Shown here one piece after another: positions 8,856 to 17,329 of a DNA stretch of 39,466 nucleotides. This DNA comes from Subtercola sp. (GTDB taxonomy: Bacteria; Actinomycetota; Actinomycetes; Actinomycetales; Microbacteriaceae), in assembly GCA_025463745.1 (NCBI GenBank), contig JAODBB010000154.1, forward strand, positions 1 through 39,466. Direction: 5' to 3'. Each line of letters begins with the position of its first letter. The stretch's first letter is position 1. Position numbers and translations under genes: made by a program. The notes beneath the pieces were generated by a model. That model saw only the letters and a program-made list of their open reading frames with translations, was not told where the DNA came from and made no database searches.

Positions 8856-9068
8856 TTACTTCGTTGATTCTGCGTCGGTGGTCGCCGGATCGTCGGAGCC
8901 GGCCTCGAGCGTCTGGCCGAGCGCGGACTTGATCTGCAACAGCGACTCGTGCAGCTCGCTCGCCCGCGCCTTCAGCTGCGCGTCATTGTCGGTGTGCAGT
9001 GCTGACGCCGAGTCTTCGAGGTTCTTAGCTTCGCTCCCAAGCCGGAGGACGAGGTCTGACAGTGCCAT
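8856..9068 (-). CDS. small coiled-coil protein (70 aa), N-terminus related to the 9874-10323 product
   Basis: I place the start at the ATG at 9068 because AAAGGA lies six bases upstream, and the region before it shows no recognisable domain. The product is 70 residues, highly charged, and entirely helical or coiled-coil by heptad pattern. It has no cysteine and no membrane segment. Its first 43 residues align without gaps to those of the 149-residue protein encoded at 9874-10323, with about 15 identities, starting with the shared MALS. It is closely followed by the AarF-type kinase gene. I know of no function; a structural or adaptor role is a guess. Confidence 0.75.
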   Translation of the reverse strand: MALSDLVLRLGSEAKNLEDSASALHTDNDAQLKARASELHESLLQIKSALGQTLEAGSDDPATTDAESTK

Positions 9069-9238
9069 GAGCGTTCCTTTCGAGAGATGTTGTTCCGGTG
9101 GGTGCGGCGACGCCGAGACACCACCACACTGGTCTGTCGCTGGTGACGAGGCGTGCGGCGTTCCGGGCGGAGAATGCTGAAGACTTCGCCGATCGCAGCA
9201 AGCAGCATCAAGATGCCGCAGGGGTAGAGGGGCCGGTC

Positions 9239-9268
9239 CGGCCAGAGAAACCCAGTGGCCTCTGGCCG
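9239..9268 (-). terminator. hairpin downstream of PRC-barrel gene
   Basis: Nine-base arms CGGCCAGAG and CTCTGGCCG enclose a 12-base loop, starting 12 bases past the PRC-barrel stop codon on the minus strand. It probably separates that transcript from the 70-aa gene/AarF pair. There is no U-tract, so this is moderate evidence. Confidence 0.5.
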
Positions 9269-9279
9269 CACCGAGTGCG

Positions 9280-9693
9280 TTACACGTAGTAGGGATAGGC
9301 GGGGTAAACGTAGTCTTCGTACCAGTAGGGCGCGTAGCCGTAGTAGCCGTAGACGTCGACGTAGTAGGCCTCGTCGTAGACCAGCGTCGGGTCGTACGCC
9401 GGAGCTGCACCGATCTTGTCCTTGACTTGGTCGATCACGACTTCGTCGGCCGTGATCGACGAGACGGCCTCGACGGGGATCGCCGACGTGGTCTTCGACA
9501 AGAAGTGGCCGTGGTTGACGATCAGGGCACGAACCTTGTTCGTCGTCGGGTCGACCAGCAGATCGTGGACCTTTCCGAGGTCCTCCCCGACACTGTCGAC
9601 AACCTTGCGGCCGCGGATGTCTGCATTGGGGTCGAGCGTGATCTCGTCGGTGTCGCTCAGTCGGACGAGTTCGTTGGGGTTGTAGGTAGCCAT
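9280..9693 (-). CDS. PRC-barrel domain protein with tyrosine-rich tail
   Basis: The product is 137 residues. Residues about 20-90 form a PRC-barrel (IRGRKVVDSVGEDLGKVHDLLVD, then VRALIVNHG, as short pieces), a small beta-barrel fold seen in RimM, photosynthetic reaction-centre H subunits and many stress proteins. The last 38 residues are extraordinary: about fifteen are tyrosine, mixed with Ala, Pro, Asp and Gly, and the protein ends in PYYV. The ATG has a good AGGAG site. Related actinobacterial PRC-barrel proteins often occur with general-stress genes. The tail could mediate self-association or surface adhesion, which is inference. Confidence 0.85.
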   Translation of the reverse strand: MATYNPNELVRLSDTDEITLDPNADIRGRKVVDSVGEDLGKVHDLLVDPTTNKVRALIVNHGHFLSKTTSAIPVEAVSSITADEVVIDQVKDKIGAAPAYDPTLVYDEAYYVDVYGYYGYAPYWYEDYVYPAYPYYV

Positions 9694-9873
9694 TACTTTC
9701 TCCTCAGTTCGGTGTTGAGACGCATCGACTGCTCGACGCGCTAACTACGATAGAAACCGAGCCGACCGGAGTCTTGCACGAGCGTGAACGACAACCTCCA
9801 ATTTGTGCACTCTCCCCTCCTGCACCCCCTGTCGGCGCGAATCGTGGTCACGGAACTCCTCGGCACGTCTGCG

Positions 9874-10323
9874 TCAGCTGGCGTCGGCGGCCTTCTGCGC
9901 AGCTTCGCCCGCCTTCGCGTCGGCCTCGTCACGAGCGTCGGCGGCGTCCAGCACAGACCACTCCGCCTCCTGGATGGCGTAGATCGCGAAGTCGATCGCA
10001 TCGAGCGCGTCCATCTCCGCCTCGTCGGCCGCGCGGCCAGCTCGCTGAGCCGACCAATTCGCCCGCCGAGCCTTCGTACCCGCGCGAAGCGACTGGAACG
10101 CATCGGATACCGACTTCTGCGCGTCGTTCCAGTCCGCGGTCAGGTCGTCGCCGGCTCGTGCGAACTTGCCGTCGAGCTTCTCGCGCGTTGCGGTGAGTTG
10201 GGTGTCGAGCGTTGTCTTTCGTTCGGCCAACCGGGACTGGTTCTTGGCTTTAGCCGCTTCGATCGATTCCTCGAGTTCGCGGGACTGGTTCGACAGCTTC
10301 AGCAGTTCATTTGAGAGCGCCAT
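9874..10323 (-). CDS. coiled-coil/helical hypothetical protein (149 aa)
   Basis: I take the ATG at 10323, preceded by GGAGGAG at optimal spacing, rather than an earlier in-frame ATG whose extension looks like noncoding DNA. Residues 1-60 form a charged coiled coil sharing its start (MALS...LL.L....LE.S) with the 70-aa protein at 8856. Residues 70-149 are alanine/aspartate-rich helices with the motif AIDFAIYAIQEAEWSVLDA. Proteins of this kind are widespread but uncharacterised in Actinobacteria. It heads the minus-strand cluster with the PRC-barrel, 70-aa and AarF genes, although gaps of about 180 and 210 bases suggest more than one promoter. Confidence 0.78.
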   Translation of the reverse strand: MALSNELLKLSNQSRELEESIEAAKAKNQSRLAERKTTLDTQLTATREKLDGKFARAGDDLTADWNDAQKSVSDAFQSLRAGTKARRANWSAQRAGRAADEAEMDALDAIDFAIYAIQEAEWSVLDAADARDEADAKAGEAAQKAADAS

Positions 10324-10486
10324 GCTCGTCTCCTCCGTGCATCCTGTGATCAACCGCACCAGCAACCGGCACGGTAGGAAGACGCGACCGCGCCACCTGT
10401 GTACATGCTGGCGATGAGGGCGACCGTCGTGGGGCGTACTGGTGAAATCGACATCCAAGAACGTATCGAGATGTTGATTTCGCTAA

Positions 10487-11686
10487 TCAGACCACGTCGG
10501 CCGCGCCGTGGGATGCAGTGCGTCGTCCCCACAGGGCCAGATAGAGCTCTGCGGCTTCGCGAGGGCGGAGCGGATCGCGCCCGGTAACCGTTGCGATTCG
10601 CCGGAGGCGGTTACGCACCGTGTTCTCGTGCACGCCGAGTCGGTCGGCAACGCCCGACACGGAGCCATCCGAGCCCAACCAGGCCTCGAGCGTTTCGAGG
10701 AGCAATACCCGGTCGGCATGAGCAACCGATGACAGGCTGCCGAGTACGGATTCGACGATGCGCTCAGTGATGTCTGGGGAGCCAGCGGCAGCCATCGCCA
10801 CCGGCGCCTGGTCGAATTCTGCGATCACGCCGGGTTCGGCTGTGGCGAGCGCGATACGGGCGAGTCTGACCGCAAATCCGACGCGCGTATAGTCTCCGAT
10901 GACCGGGCTCGCGCCGACCGATGCGCCCCACCTCGCCACTTCCACTGCCATCTCCTCAGGCCACGATGGCGCGGCCTGGCTGATGATGCCGAGTTGCACG
11001 TTAGCGACCATCACCCAGGCGGAGGGTACTCCCGCGTCAGTGAAACTCTGCTCTATCCGGGGCAGCGGTATACGGCCGGCCGTGGGCGTTATGGCCGCAA
11101 CCACCACGAAACCCACGCTGCGAGAAAGCCCCAGACGATCAACTGCATTCCATGGTGACGCAGCCTCGCGACCTCGCGCGGTGAGAAGGCCATAGACCAG
11201 GCCGAGCCGCTCCTGCTGGCGGCTGAGCAGCACCCGCGCTTGTTCCTCCCGGTAGCCGGCGGCCATGGAGCGAACATAGGTGTCATGCATCATCCATACT
11301 TCTGATGCGATGTCGACCAGCTCCGATTCAGTCGCCGCCCCGGTTCTGCGCGCATAATCCACAATCTGCCCCCAGAGGAAGTTGGCGCCGATACGCAACG
11401 CATCGAGAACGTCGGCGAGTTCCACCCCATCGCGCGCCCGCTGCTCCCCGAGCGCGAGTGGAACGGCAACCGGCCTGTCGGGAAAGGCCGCTTGATCGAC
11501 GAGCGCGCTGAGATGTTCGCGCACCGACTGCTCAAGCGCATCAGCCGGAACACGGTGGCTCGCTCGATAGAACGGGATCTCGGCTCTGATCCTCTCCGCC
11601 AAGTGATTAGCGAGGTCTGGTTGCTCGGTAAGCATCCCTCTGGTCAATCGCATCAGGAGGGGCCACCTGTTCGATTCGTCATTCAT
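10487..11686 (-). CDS. PucR/CdaR-type transcriptional regulator
   Basis: This regulator is about 399 residues from the ATG at 11686. The frame remains open upstream, with ATGs at 11743 and 11761, and none has a clear ribosome-binding site, so the start is uncertain. The last 60 residues contain the PucR HTH_30 signature (LETLEAWLGSDGSVSGVADR, HENTVRNRLRRI and REAAELYLAL). The centre has a GGDEF-like, PucR-type sensory region. The N-terminal half is a helical domain of the RsbR/CdaR-like kind. It is divergent from the AraC-type regulator at 11794. The two probably control the nearby thiolase/SDR genes or an unseen catabolic locus. Confidence 0.85.
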   Translation of the reverse strand: MNDESNRWPLLMRLTRGMLTEQPDLANHLAERIRAEIPFYRASHRVPADALEQSVREHLSALVDQAAFPDRPVAVPLALGEQRARDGVELADVLDALRIGANFLWGQIVDYARRTGAATESELVDIASEVWMMHDTYVRSMAAGYREEQARVLLSRQQERLGLVYGLLTARGREAASPWNAVDRLGLSRSVGFVVVAAITPTAGRIPLPRIEQSFTDAGVPSAWVMVANVQLGIISQAAPSWPEEMAVEVARWGASVGASPVIGDYTRVGFAVRLARIALATAEPGVIAEFDQAPVAMAAAGSPDITERIVESVLGSLSSVAHADRVLLLETLEAWLGSDGSVSGVADRLGVHENTVRNRLRRIATVTGRDPLRPREAAELYLALWGRRTASHGAADVV

Positions 11687-11793
11687 GGGGTCACGGTACC
11701 GCGCTGCCGCGCCCGCGGCCAGGTCTAGGTCTTCATCTCGCATCCGTCGCCAGCGACACATGGCGTAACCCACAGGAGGGACAGTCCGGCATT

Positions 11794-12792
11794 GTGGATT
11801 CCTCCATCTGGAGCATTCGGCCACCGCTTGGGCACGAGAGTGAAGTCATGGTCTTGCGATCCCTCTTCGATTTCCCACAGCGTGAGCGGGCCGAGGCGTT
11901 GAAGTCGTGGTTTCAGGACGGAGACGCTCCCGCCGAGTTCCGAGTCGACCATGATCGTGGCCTCTGCGGCCACTTCGGCGTTGGCCGCATTGGGGAACTC
12001 GATGTTGCCGAAGTACACATCAGCGGTGTTGATGGCTCACTTCACCGACGAGCGAAGCCTGGTGCGAGCGACCCGGAATTGCTGCTCTTCACTGTGATGG
12101 ACACAGGCACAGGCGCTGTGCGGCAGAACGGTCATCAGGTGTCTCTCCCGCCGACACGTATGGTTCTCACCTCGACCCGGTTCGATCTCGAAGCGCGCCA
12201 GTGGGAATCCAGCCATCGATACTCAATCGTCATCCCTTACCAGACCTTGGGTTTGCCAGATAGGCTCGTCGACTCGTTACTGGCCTCTGACCTGCAGATC
12301 GATGAGGCGTTGTCTTCTACGGTTTCGAGTTTTCTGCTTCGGGTCGCGCGCCAGTCGATCAGGGGGGACGAAGCGATGGCCCTGCTATCCTCGCCGATCG
12401 TCGATATGGTGCGCGGTGTGATCTCGGCGGCCGCACACGACGCCGCGCTGACGAGAGAATCGCTTGCCGACTCACTTTTCCCCCGCATCATGGAGTACGT
12501 GCGATTGCACGTGTTCGACCATGAACTCTCTGCCGCCCGCATCGCTCACGCCCACAGCATCTCGGTCAGATACCTCTACATGATCTTGGCGAGAGAGAGC
12601 CTGTCGCTCGGCGACTGGATCCGCGAACAGCGCGCTCACCGTGCGGCCGGACTTCTCACCGATTCGGCTTTCGACCTCTCGATCGCCGATATCGCACACC
12701 GAACCGGTTATGCCGATCAAGCTCATTTTTCCCGGTCGTTCCGCCGTTGGTACGGTACGTCGCCGCGGGAGTGGCGACGAATGCATCGCTAG
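11794..12792 (+). CDS. AraC family transcriptional regulator
   Basis: The product is 332 residues. The C-terminal AraC double helix-turn-helix (about residues 235-330) is intact: ARIAHAHSISVRYLYMI for the first, and SIADIAHRTGYADQAHFSR and FRRWYGTSPREWRR for the second. The N-terminal 200 residues match the AraC-binding-like domain found in FeaR/NitR-type regulators of aromatic-amine or nitrile catabolism. The start is given as GTG. A strong AGGAGG lies 14 bases upstream, longer than usual spacing, and an in-frame ATT sits at 11791, so initiation is unsettled. It is divergent from the PucR-type gene and convergent with the SDR gene. Ligand unknown. Confidence 0.87.
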   Translation: MDSSIWSIRPPLGHESEVMVLRSLFDFPQRERAEALKSWFQDGDAPAEFRVDHDRGLCGHFGVGRIGELDVAEVHISGVDGSLHRRAKPGASDPELLLFTVMDTGTGAVRQNGHQVSLPPTRMVLTSTRFDLEARQWESSHRYSIVIPYQTLGLPDRLVDSLLASDLQIDEALSSTVSSFLLRVARQSIRGDEAMALLSSPIVDMVRGVISAAAHDAALTRESLADSLFPRIMEYVRLHVFDHELSAARIAHAHSISVRYLYMILARESLSLGDWIREQRAHRAAGLLTDSAFDLSIADIAHRTGYADQAHFSRSFRRWYGTSPREWRRMHR

Positions 12793-12801
12793 GAAGAGAC
12801 A

Positions 12802-13566
12802 TCACTTCGGCGCCATTCGAATCGCGCCGTCGAGCCGGATCGTTTCGCCGTTGAGCATTGTGTTGTGAACGATGTGCTCAACCAGGTCGGCATATTCGTC
12901 GGGCTGACCGAGGCGTGAGGGATGCGGAACCTGGGCACCGAGCGAATCGCGCGCCTCCTGCGGCAGCGAGGCGAGCAACGGCGTCTCGAAGAGCCCCGGC
13001 GCGATCGTCACTACCCGCACGAGTGAGCGGGCGAACTCACGCGCGAGGGGAAGCGTCATTCCAACCACCCCGCCCTTCGAGGCCGAGTACGCCGCCTGGC
13101 CGATCTGCCCGTCGAAGGCAGCGACCGACGCCGTGTTCACGATCACGCCGCGCTCTTCGCCGATCGGCTCGGTCTCGATCATCGCCACCGCGGCGAGGCG
13201 GATCACGTTGTAGGTGCCGATGAGGTTGATGCGCACAACCCGGTCGAAGTCTTCCAGCGGAGCGGCCACTCCCCCGCGAACCGTGCGGAAGGGCGGCCCG
13301 ATTCCGGCGCAATTCACCACGACACGCAATGGGCCCCTGATGGAGCTGGCTTCGACGGCGGCCTGAACCTCCGGCCCGTTCGTGACGTCAGCGGCCACGA
13401 ATTGCACCCCATCGCCGAGTTCGTCTGCGATGCTCGCTCCCGCCGACGACGCCAGATCGACGATGGTGACGAACGCGCCCGCGGCAGCCAGCCGCCGAAC
13501 CGTAGCGAGTCCGAGCCCCGACGCACCGCCGGTCACGAGGGCGCTTGCTCCGCTGATGTCTTTCAC
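12802..13566 (-). CDS. SDR family oxidoreductase, 3-hydroxyacyl-CoA dehydrogenase type 2-like
   Basis: The start is GTG at 13566, five to six bases after GGGAGA; the longer upstream frame belongs to the enoyl-CoA hydratase remnant. The 254-residue product is a classical short-chain dehydrogenase. It has the cofactor motif TGGASGLG (13-20), a NCAG motif near 85-88, catalytic Ser147 (NTASV), and Tyr160/Lys164 in YSASK. The sequence resembles human HSD17B10-type 3-hydroxyacyl-CoA dehydrogenases, for example [10 protein letters not shown] and the C-terminal [10 protein letters not shown]. With the thiolase upstream it would cover two consecutive steps of a beta-oxidation-like pathway. An intact hydratase in the same operon has been lost. 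Confidence 0.9.
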   Translation of the reverse strand: MKDISGASALVTGGASGLGLATVRRLAAAGAFVTIVDLASSAGASIADELGDGVQFVAADVTNGPEVQAAVEASSIRGPLRVVVNCAGIGPPFRTVRGGVAAPLEDFDRVVRINLIGTYNVIRLAAVAMIETEPIGEERGVIVNTASVAAFDGQIGQAAYSASKGGVVGMTLPLAREFARSLVRVVTIAPGLFETPLLASLPQEARDSLGAQVPHPSRLGQPDEYADLVEHIVHNTMLNGETIRLDGAIRMAPK

Positions 13567-13626
13567 GTCATTCTCCCGTCCATTCTGGTTTTCTCTTCTC
13601 GGCGAAGGCCCGCGCGCAGCAGGCGA

Positions 13627-13850
13627 CGACGCCTGTACAGCGAGTGGGGCATTCTCGACGATCGTCTGAGCGAGCGCCAGCGCCGCGCCGAGCGCACCGC
13701 CGCTCGGCGCGATCGCAGCCCAGTAGAGAGCGCGGCATTGACCGAGTTGAGCGCCGAAGGACGATTGAGAGTCATGAGCAGAATCGCGCCGCGCCGTTCG
13801 ACGATCACCGCCTCGGTCGACGCGGAATCCGCTGCTGACTGAGTCACCAC
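13627..13850 (-). pseudogene. collapsed enoyl-CoA hydratase/isomerase remnant
   Basis: Starting at a GTG three bases after the thiolase stop, one frame encodes a typical crotonase N-terminus ([20 protein letters not shown]) for about 45 residues. Near 13716-13731 the similarity jumps to another frame and to a late part of the family ([20 protein letters not shown], then AVQAS). The centre is missing, including the oxyanion-hole and catalytic segments, roughly 170 residues by comparison with the usual length of about 255. The C-terminal tail is gone too. The remnant sits exactly between thiolase and SDR, where an intact hydratase would be expected. Confidence 0.82.
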
Positions 13851-13853
13851 GGC

Positions 13854-15038
13854 CTACAACCGTTCCACGATCGTGGCGTTGGCCATGCCGCCGCCCTCGC
13901 ACATGGTCTGCAGCCCGTACCGGCCGCCCGTCGACTCGAGCTGCGAGATCAGCGTCGCCAGCAGGCGTGTTCCCGACGAACCGAGCGCGTGGCCGAGCGC
14001 GATCGCACCGCCCCACGGGTTGAGTTTCGCCGGGTCTGCACCGGTCTCCTCAAGCCAATACAGGGGCACGGATGCGAACGCCTCGTTGACCTCGTAGCTG
14101 TCGAGATCGTCGATCGTCAAGTGCGCCCTGGCCAGAACCTTCTGCGTGACAGGTACCACGCCGGTCAGCATATACAGGGGGTCGCTGCCCACCGCCGCGA
14201 AACTGTGCAGCCTGGCCCTCGGCCTCAGCCCGAGCGCCGCGGCACGCTCCGAACTCATGATGAGAGCAGCGGATGCGCCATCCGTCAAGGGTGAAGAGTT
14301 ACCGGGCGTGATCGACCAGGTGATCTGCGGAAAGCGTTCTGCCATGCGCTCGCTGTAGAACGCCGGCTTCAGGGCGCCGAGCCGTTCGACATCGGTACCC
14401 GGCCGCACTGTCTCGTCACGCAGGGCCTCGCCCGCATCCGTTCGCACGCTGACTACTTCGCGAGCGAAGTCTGCGCGCTGCCAGGCCTCACTCGCGAGAG
14501 CATGGCTCCGCGCGGAGAACTCGTCGAGCTGTGCTCGCGAATACTTCCACCGCGCGGCAATGAGTTCGGCCGAAATGCCTTGACCGACCAGACCCTCAGG
14601 AAACCGCTCCGCCAGGCGAGAGCCGAACGGATCAGCGACGCCAGCCGCGGTACCGAGTGGAACACGGCTCATCGATTCGACGCCACAGGCGATGACGATG
14701 TCGTTCATTCCCGACATCACGGCCTGCGCCGCGAACGTCACCGCCTGCTGGCTCGACCCGCACTGCCGGTCGACGGTCACCCCCGGCACAGAGGTCGGGA
14801 AACCTGCGGCCAGCGCGGCGTTACGCGCGATGTTCAGCGACTGCTCGCCCACCTGCGAAACGCAGCCGCCGATCACGTCATCGATGAGCTCCGGGTCGAG
14901 ACCATTGCGGGTCACCAGTTCGTCGAGCACTCCGGCAAGAAGGTCGACGGGATGCACTCCGGAAAGTGACCCGCCGACCTTCCCTCTGCCCGAGGGAGTT
15001 CGAATCACATCGACGACGACGGCATCGTTTCGCGCCAC
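13854..15038 (-). CDS. thiolase family protein, acetyl-CoA C-acyltransferase
   Basis: This 394-residue thiolase is full length. The nucleophile is Cys93 in [10 protein letters not shown]. The C-terminal half has the [14 protein letters not shown] histidine motif and the second cysteine motif [12 protein letters not shown]. It catalyses CoA-dependent cleavage of 3-ketoacyl-CoA, or the reverse condensation. The start is GTG with AAGGAG about six bases upstream. It is the first gene of a minus-strand operon followed by the hydratase remnant and the SDR dehydrogenase, suggesting degradation of a short or branched acyl-CoA. The substrate cannot be read from sequence. Confidence 0.93.
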   Translation of the reverse strand: MARNDAVVVDVIRTPSGRGKVGGSLSGVHPVDLLAGVLDELVTRNGLDPELIDDVIGGCVSQVGEQSLNIARNAALAAGFPTSVPGVTVDRQCGSSQQAVTFAAQAVMSGMNDIVIACGVESMSRVPLGTAAGVADPFGSRLAERFPEGLVGQGISAELIAARWKYSRAQLDEFSARSHALASEAWQRADFAREVVSVRTDAGEALRDETVRPGTDVERLGALKPAFYSERMAERFPQITWSITPGNSSPLTDGASAALIMSSERAAALGLRPRARLHSFAAVGSDPLYMLTGVVPVTQKVLARAHLTIDDLDSYEVNEAFASVPLYWLEETGADPAKLNPWGGAIALGHALGSSGTRLLATLISQLESTGGRYGLQTMCEGGGMANATIVERL

Positions 15039-15137
15039 CTTTTCTCCTTCGAAAACGTCTCCCCGAGCCGCAGACCGGAGAACTGCATTCGCCAGCGCTG
15101 ACCGCTACCGAAAAGGCTACGCCACGGTGGCCCGAAA

Positions 15138-15203
15138 CGGGCTAGGTCGTGTTGATGAGGTGCGGGCCCGCGCAGCCGGCCTGCACTTCATCAACACGGG
15201 CTA
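15138..15203. repeat. palindromic element flanked by 7-bp direct repeats, behind katA
   Basis: The arms at 15148-15168 and 15178-15198 are 21 bases each, separated by 9 bases. Nineteen positions pair as Watson-Crick, and the other two are G-U in a plus-strand RNA but A-C mismatches in a minus-strand RNA. The heptamer CGGGCTA occurs at 15138-15144 and 15197-15203, flanking the structure, and the second copy includes the katA stop codon. A second small hairpin GCCCG-AAA-CGGGC lies at 15130-15142. It may act as the katA terminator. The direct repeats also make it look like a REP/MITE-type insertion. Confidence 0.7.
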
Positions 15204-16733
15204 AACGGTCAGCGCGACGTCAGCCTCGCCCTCGCGGTTCAGGCCCGACGCGTTCGGCGGTGCGACATCGGGGTCGATGTCGCCTGCGGCAAGCAGTGCT
15301 TCGACACGCTCGCCGAGGCTCTGGTCGACGTTTCTCCAGTACTGCAGGGCGCGGGCCTTGATCTCGGGAACAGTCACCTGGCCCACGTGACCGGCGATGT
15401 TGTTCGCCAGACGCTCGCGGGCGGCGTCGTCGAGCACCTCACGAACGAGGGTGCCGGCCTGGCCGAAGTCGTCGTCTTCGGCGTGCAGGGTCGCGGCGGT
15501 GCGCTGAAGCTCACCGTCGTTCTGCCAGCCGGCCGAGTCTGCAGCGGCAGCCGCAGACGCCGCAGGGCCGCCCACCGAATTCGGAGCGTAGACGGGCACG
15601 GCCGCCGGGTTGTACGCGTACCGTGCGGCGCCGTCTTTGCTGTATGAGTGAACCTCGGCAGCGTGCGGCGCGTTCACCGGCAGCTGAGCGTGGTTCGTTC
15701 CCACACGGTACCGGTGAGCATCCGCATAGCTGAAGATGCGCGCGAGCAGCATCTTGTCGGGGCTGGCCGCGATGCCGGGTACGAAGTTCGACGGGGCGAA
15801 CGTAGCCTGCTCGATCTCGGCGAAGTAGTTCGCCGGGTTGCGGTTCAGCGTCAGCGTACCCACGCGGTGCAGCGGGTAGTCGGCGTGCGGCCAGACCTTC
15901 GTCAGGTCGAACGGGTTGAAGCGGTAGGTCTGCGCTTCGGCGTACGGCATGATCTGCACCGAGAGCGTCCACGACGGGAAGTCGCCACGGTCGATGGCCT
16001 CGCCGAGGTCGCGGATGTGGAAGTCGGCGTCTTCGCCCGCGATCGTGTTCGCGGCCTCTTGAGACAGAATCTCGATGCCTTGATTGGTCTTGAAGTGATA
16101 CTTCACCCAGAATCGTTCGCCCGCCGCGTTGATCCACTGATAGGTGTGCGAACCGAAGCCGTCCATGTGGCGCCAGGATGCCGGCAACCCACGATCTCCC
16201 ATCAACCAGGTCACCTGGTGCGCCGTCTCCGGCGACAGCGACCAGAAGTCCCACTGCATGTCGTTGTTGCGCAGGTGCGAACCCGGCAGACGCTTCTGCG
16301 AGTGGATGAAGTCAGGAAACTTGATTCCGTCGCGAATGAAGAACACCGGCGTGTTGTTGCCGACCAGGTCGTAATTGCCCTCGGTCGTGTAGAACTTCAG
16401 TGCGAAACCGCGGGGATCACGCCACGTGTCGGGGCTGCCCTGCTCGCCGGCCACGGTCGAGAAACGGGCGAGGGTCTCGGTGGTCGTGCCGGGCTGGAAG
16501 AGCGCCGCACGCGTGTAGGCCGACACGTCATCGGTGATCTCGAGAACACCGAATGCGCCACCACCCTTGGCGTGCACGATGCGCTCCGGCACCTTCTCGC
16601 GATTGAACTGTGCCAGCTTCTCTACGAGATAGTGGTCGTGCAGCGGAATCACACCGTCGGCACCCACACTCTGCGAGTGTTCGTCGCTCGCGACGGGGGC
16701 GCCCGAGTTGGTGGTGGTCACATACTCTGTCAT
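15201..16733 (-). CDS. katA: monofunctional haem catalase
   Basis: This 510-residue clade-type catalase decomposes hydrogen peroxide to water and oxygen. Active-site His54 (RIVHAKGGG), Asn127 (VGNNTPVFF) and the haem-ligating Tyr336 ([12 protein letters not shown]) are all present. I choose the ATG at 16733 because AAGGAG lies six bases upstream; the open frame further upstream runs into the regulator. The regulator gene ends 56 bases upstream, giving a Fur-type regulator/catalase pair like the CatR-CatA pair of Streptomyces. Expression is therefore expected to be peroxide- or metal-responsive. The stop codon abuts the large palindrome at 15148-15198. Confidence 0.96.
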   Translation of the reverse strand: MTEYVTTTNSGAPVASDEHSQSVGADGVIPLHDHYLVEKLAQFNREKVPERIVHAKGGGAFGVLEITDDVSAYTRAALFQPGTTTETLARFSTVAGEQGSPDTWRDPRGFALKFYTTEGNYDLVGNNTPVFFIRDGIKFPDFIHSQKRLPGSHLRNNDMQWDFWSLSPETAHQVTWLMGDRGLPASWRHMDGFGSHTYQWINAAGERFWVKYHFKTNQGIEILSQEAANTIAGEDADFHIRDLGEAIDRGDFPSWTLSVQIMPYAEAQTYRFNPFDLTKVWPHADYPLHRVGTLTLNRNPANYFAEIEQATFAPSNFVPGIAASPDKMLLARIFSYADAHRYRVGTNHAQLPVNAPHAAEVHSYSKDGAARYAYNPAAVPVYAPNSVGGPAASAAAAADSAGWQNDGELQRTAATLHAEDDDFGQAGTLVREVLDDAARERLANNIAGHVGQVTVPEIKARALQYWRNVDQSLGERVEALLAAGDIDPDVAPPNASGLNREGEADVALTV

Positions 16734-16789
16734 GCGGTTCTCCTTCAGTTTCGTATTCAGCTTCGGTGCGTGAGAGTGAGAGTTTCGGG

Positions 16790-17212
16790 TTACCGGGTCG
16801 ACGACTGACAAGCGGGGCAGAGCCCCCAGTACGTGACCTCAGCGGTCTGGATGACGAACCCGCCGGCCTCGGAGGGCTCGAGACAGGGCGCCTCACCGAC
16901 GGCGCAGTCGACGTCTTGTACGGCGCCGCATCGCGTGCAGATCGCGTGGTGATGATTGTCGCCGATGCGCCGTTCATACCGTGCGGGCGAGCCGGCCGGT
17001 TCGATGCGCCGGATCAGGCCCGCCTCTGTCAACGCGGCGAGAACGACGTATACCGACTGCAGCGTGATGTCGGGCTGGCTGAGCCGTACGCGCTGGTGCA
17101 CGGTGTCGGTGTCGGCATGCGGGAACTCCGTCAGTGCCTCGAGCACCGCGAGACGCTGCGTCGTCACGCGCAGGCCGGCAGCCCTGATGCTGTCTTCCGG
17201 TTCCGGGGTCAT
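16790..17212 (-). CDS. Fur family transcriptional regulator (FurA/CatR type)
   Basis: The product is about 140 residues from the ATG at 17212; an in-frame TTG four codons upstream (17224) is an alternative. There is an N-terminal winged helix, with [14 protein letters not shown] as its start. The metal-site histidines are in DNHHHAIC, and the two structural zinc CxxC motifs are CTRC and CPAC near the C-terminus. No clear Shine-Dalgarno precedes either start, and the mRNA may be leaderless. It is followed by katA and preceded by an AT-rich palindrome typical of a Fur box. It is probably a metal-loaded peroxide sensor that represses itself and katA. Confidence 0.9.
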   Translation of the reverse strand: MTPEPEDSIRAAGLRVTTQRLAVLEALTEFPHADTDTVHQRVRLSQPDITLQSVYVVLAALTEAGLIRRIEPAGSPARYERRIGDNHHHAICTRCGAVQDVDCAVGEAPCLEPSEAGGFVIQTAEVTYWGLCPACQSSTR

Positions 17213-17228
17213 GCAATCAGTCAAGCAC

Positions 17229-17248
17229 TTATTGTTAGCTATTCATAA
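17229..17248. promoter_or_regulatory. Fur-like operator upstream of furA-katA
   Basis: This is an AT-rich 20-bp imperfect palindrome, TTAT-N3-TAGCTA-N3-ATAA, with 14 of 20 positions symmetric, in an otherwise GC-rich context. On the minus strand it contains TATTAT, a possible -10 hexamer. It lies in the region shared with the divergent IclR gene. The position and the palindrome suggest autoregulation by the adjacent Fur protein. Confidence 0.6.
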
Positions 17249-17329
17249 TAGAGCTTTCTTCGGTGCTCTCACCATGTGAGAAGAAGTGGCGTGATCATTG
17301 CAGATCACCAGCGGCGCGGGCACACTGGA

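Noticed and set aside
7483..9180. A long plus-strand open frame opposite the AarF-type gene
   Set aside because: It is antisense to a gene with intact kinase motifs, shows no domain, and is explained by high-GC codon bias.
8972..9271. Minus-strand frame with a short hydrophobic stretch (LYPCGILMLLAAIGEVF) between the PRC-barrel and 70-aa genes
   Set aside because: No ribosome-binding site, it overlaps the terminator-like hairpin and the 70-aa gene in another frame, and the rest is arginine-rich noise. It could be a decayed fragment but there is no support.
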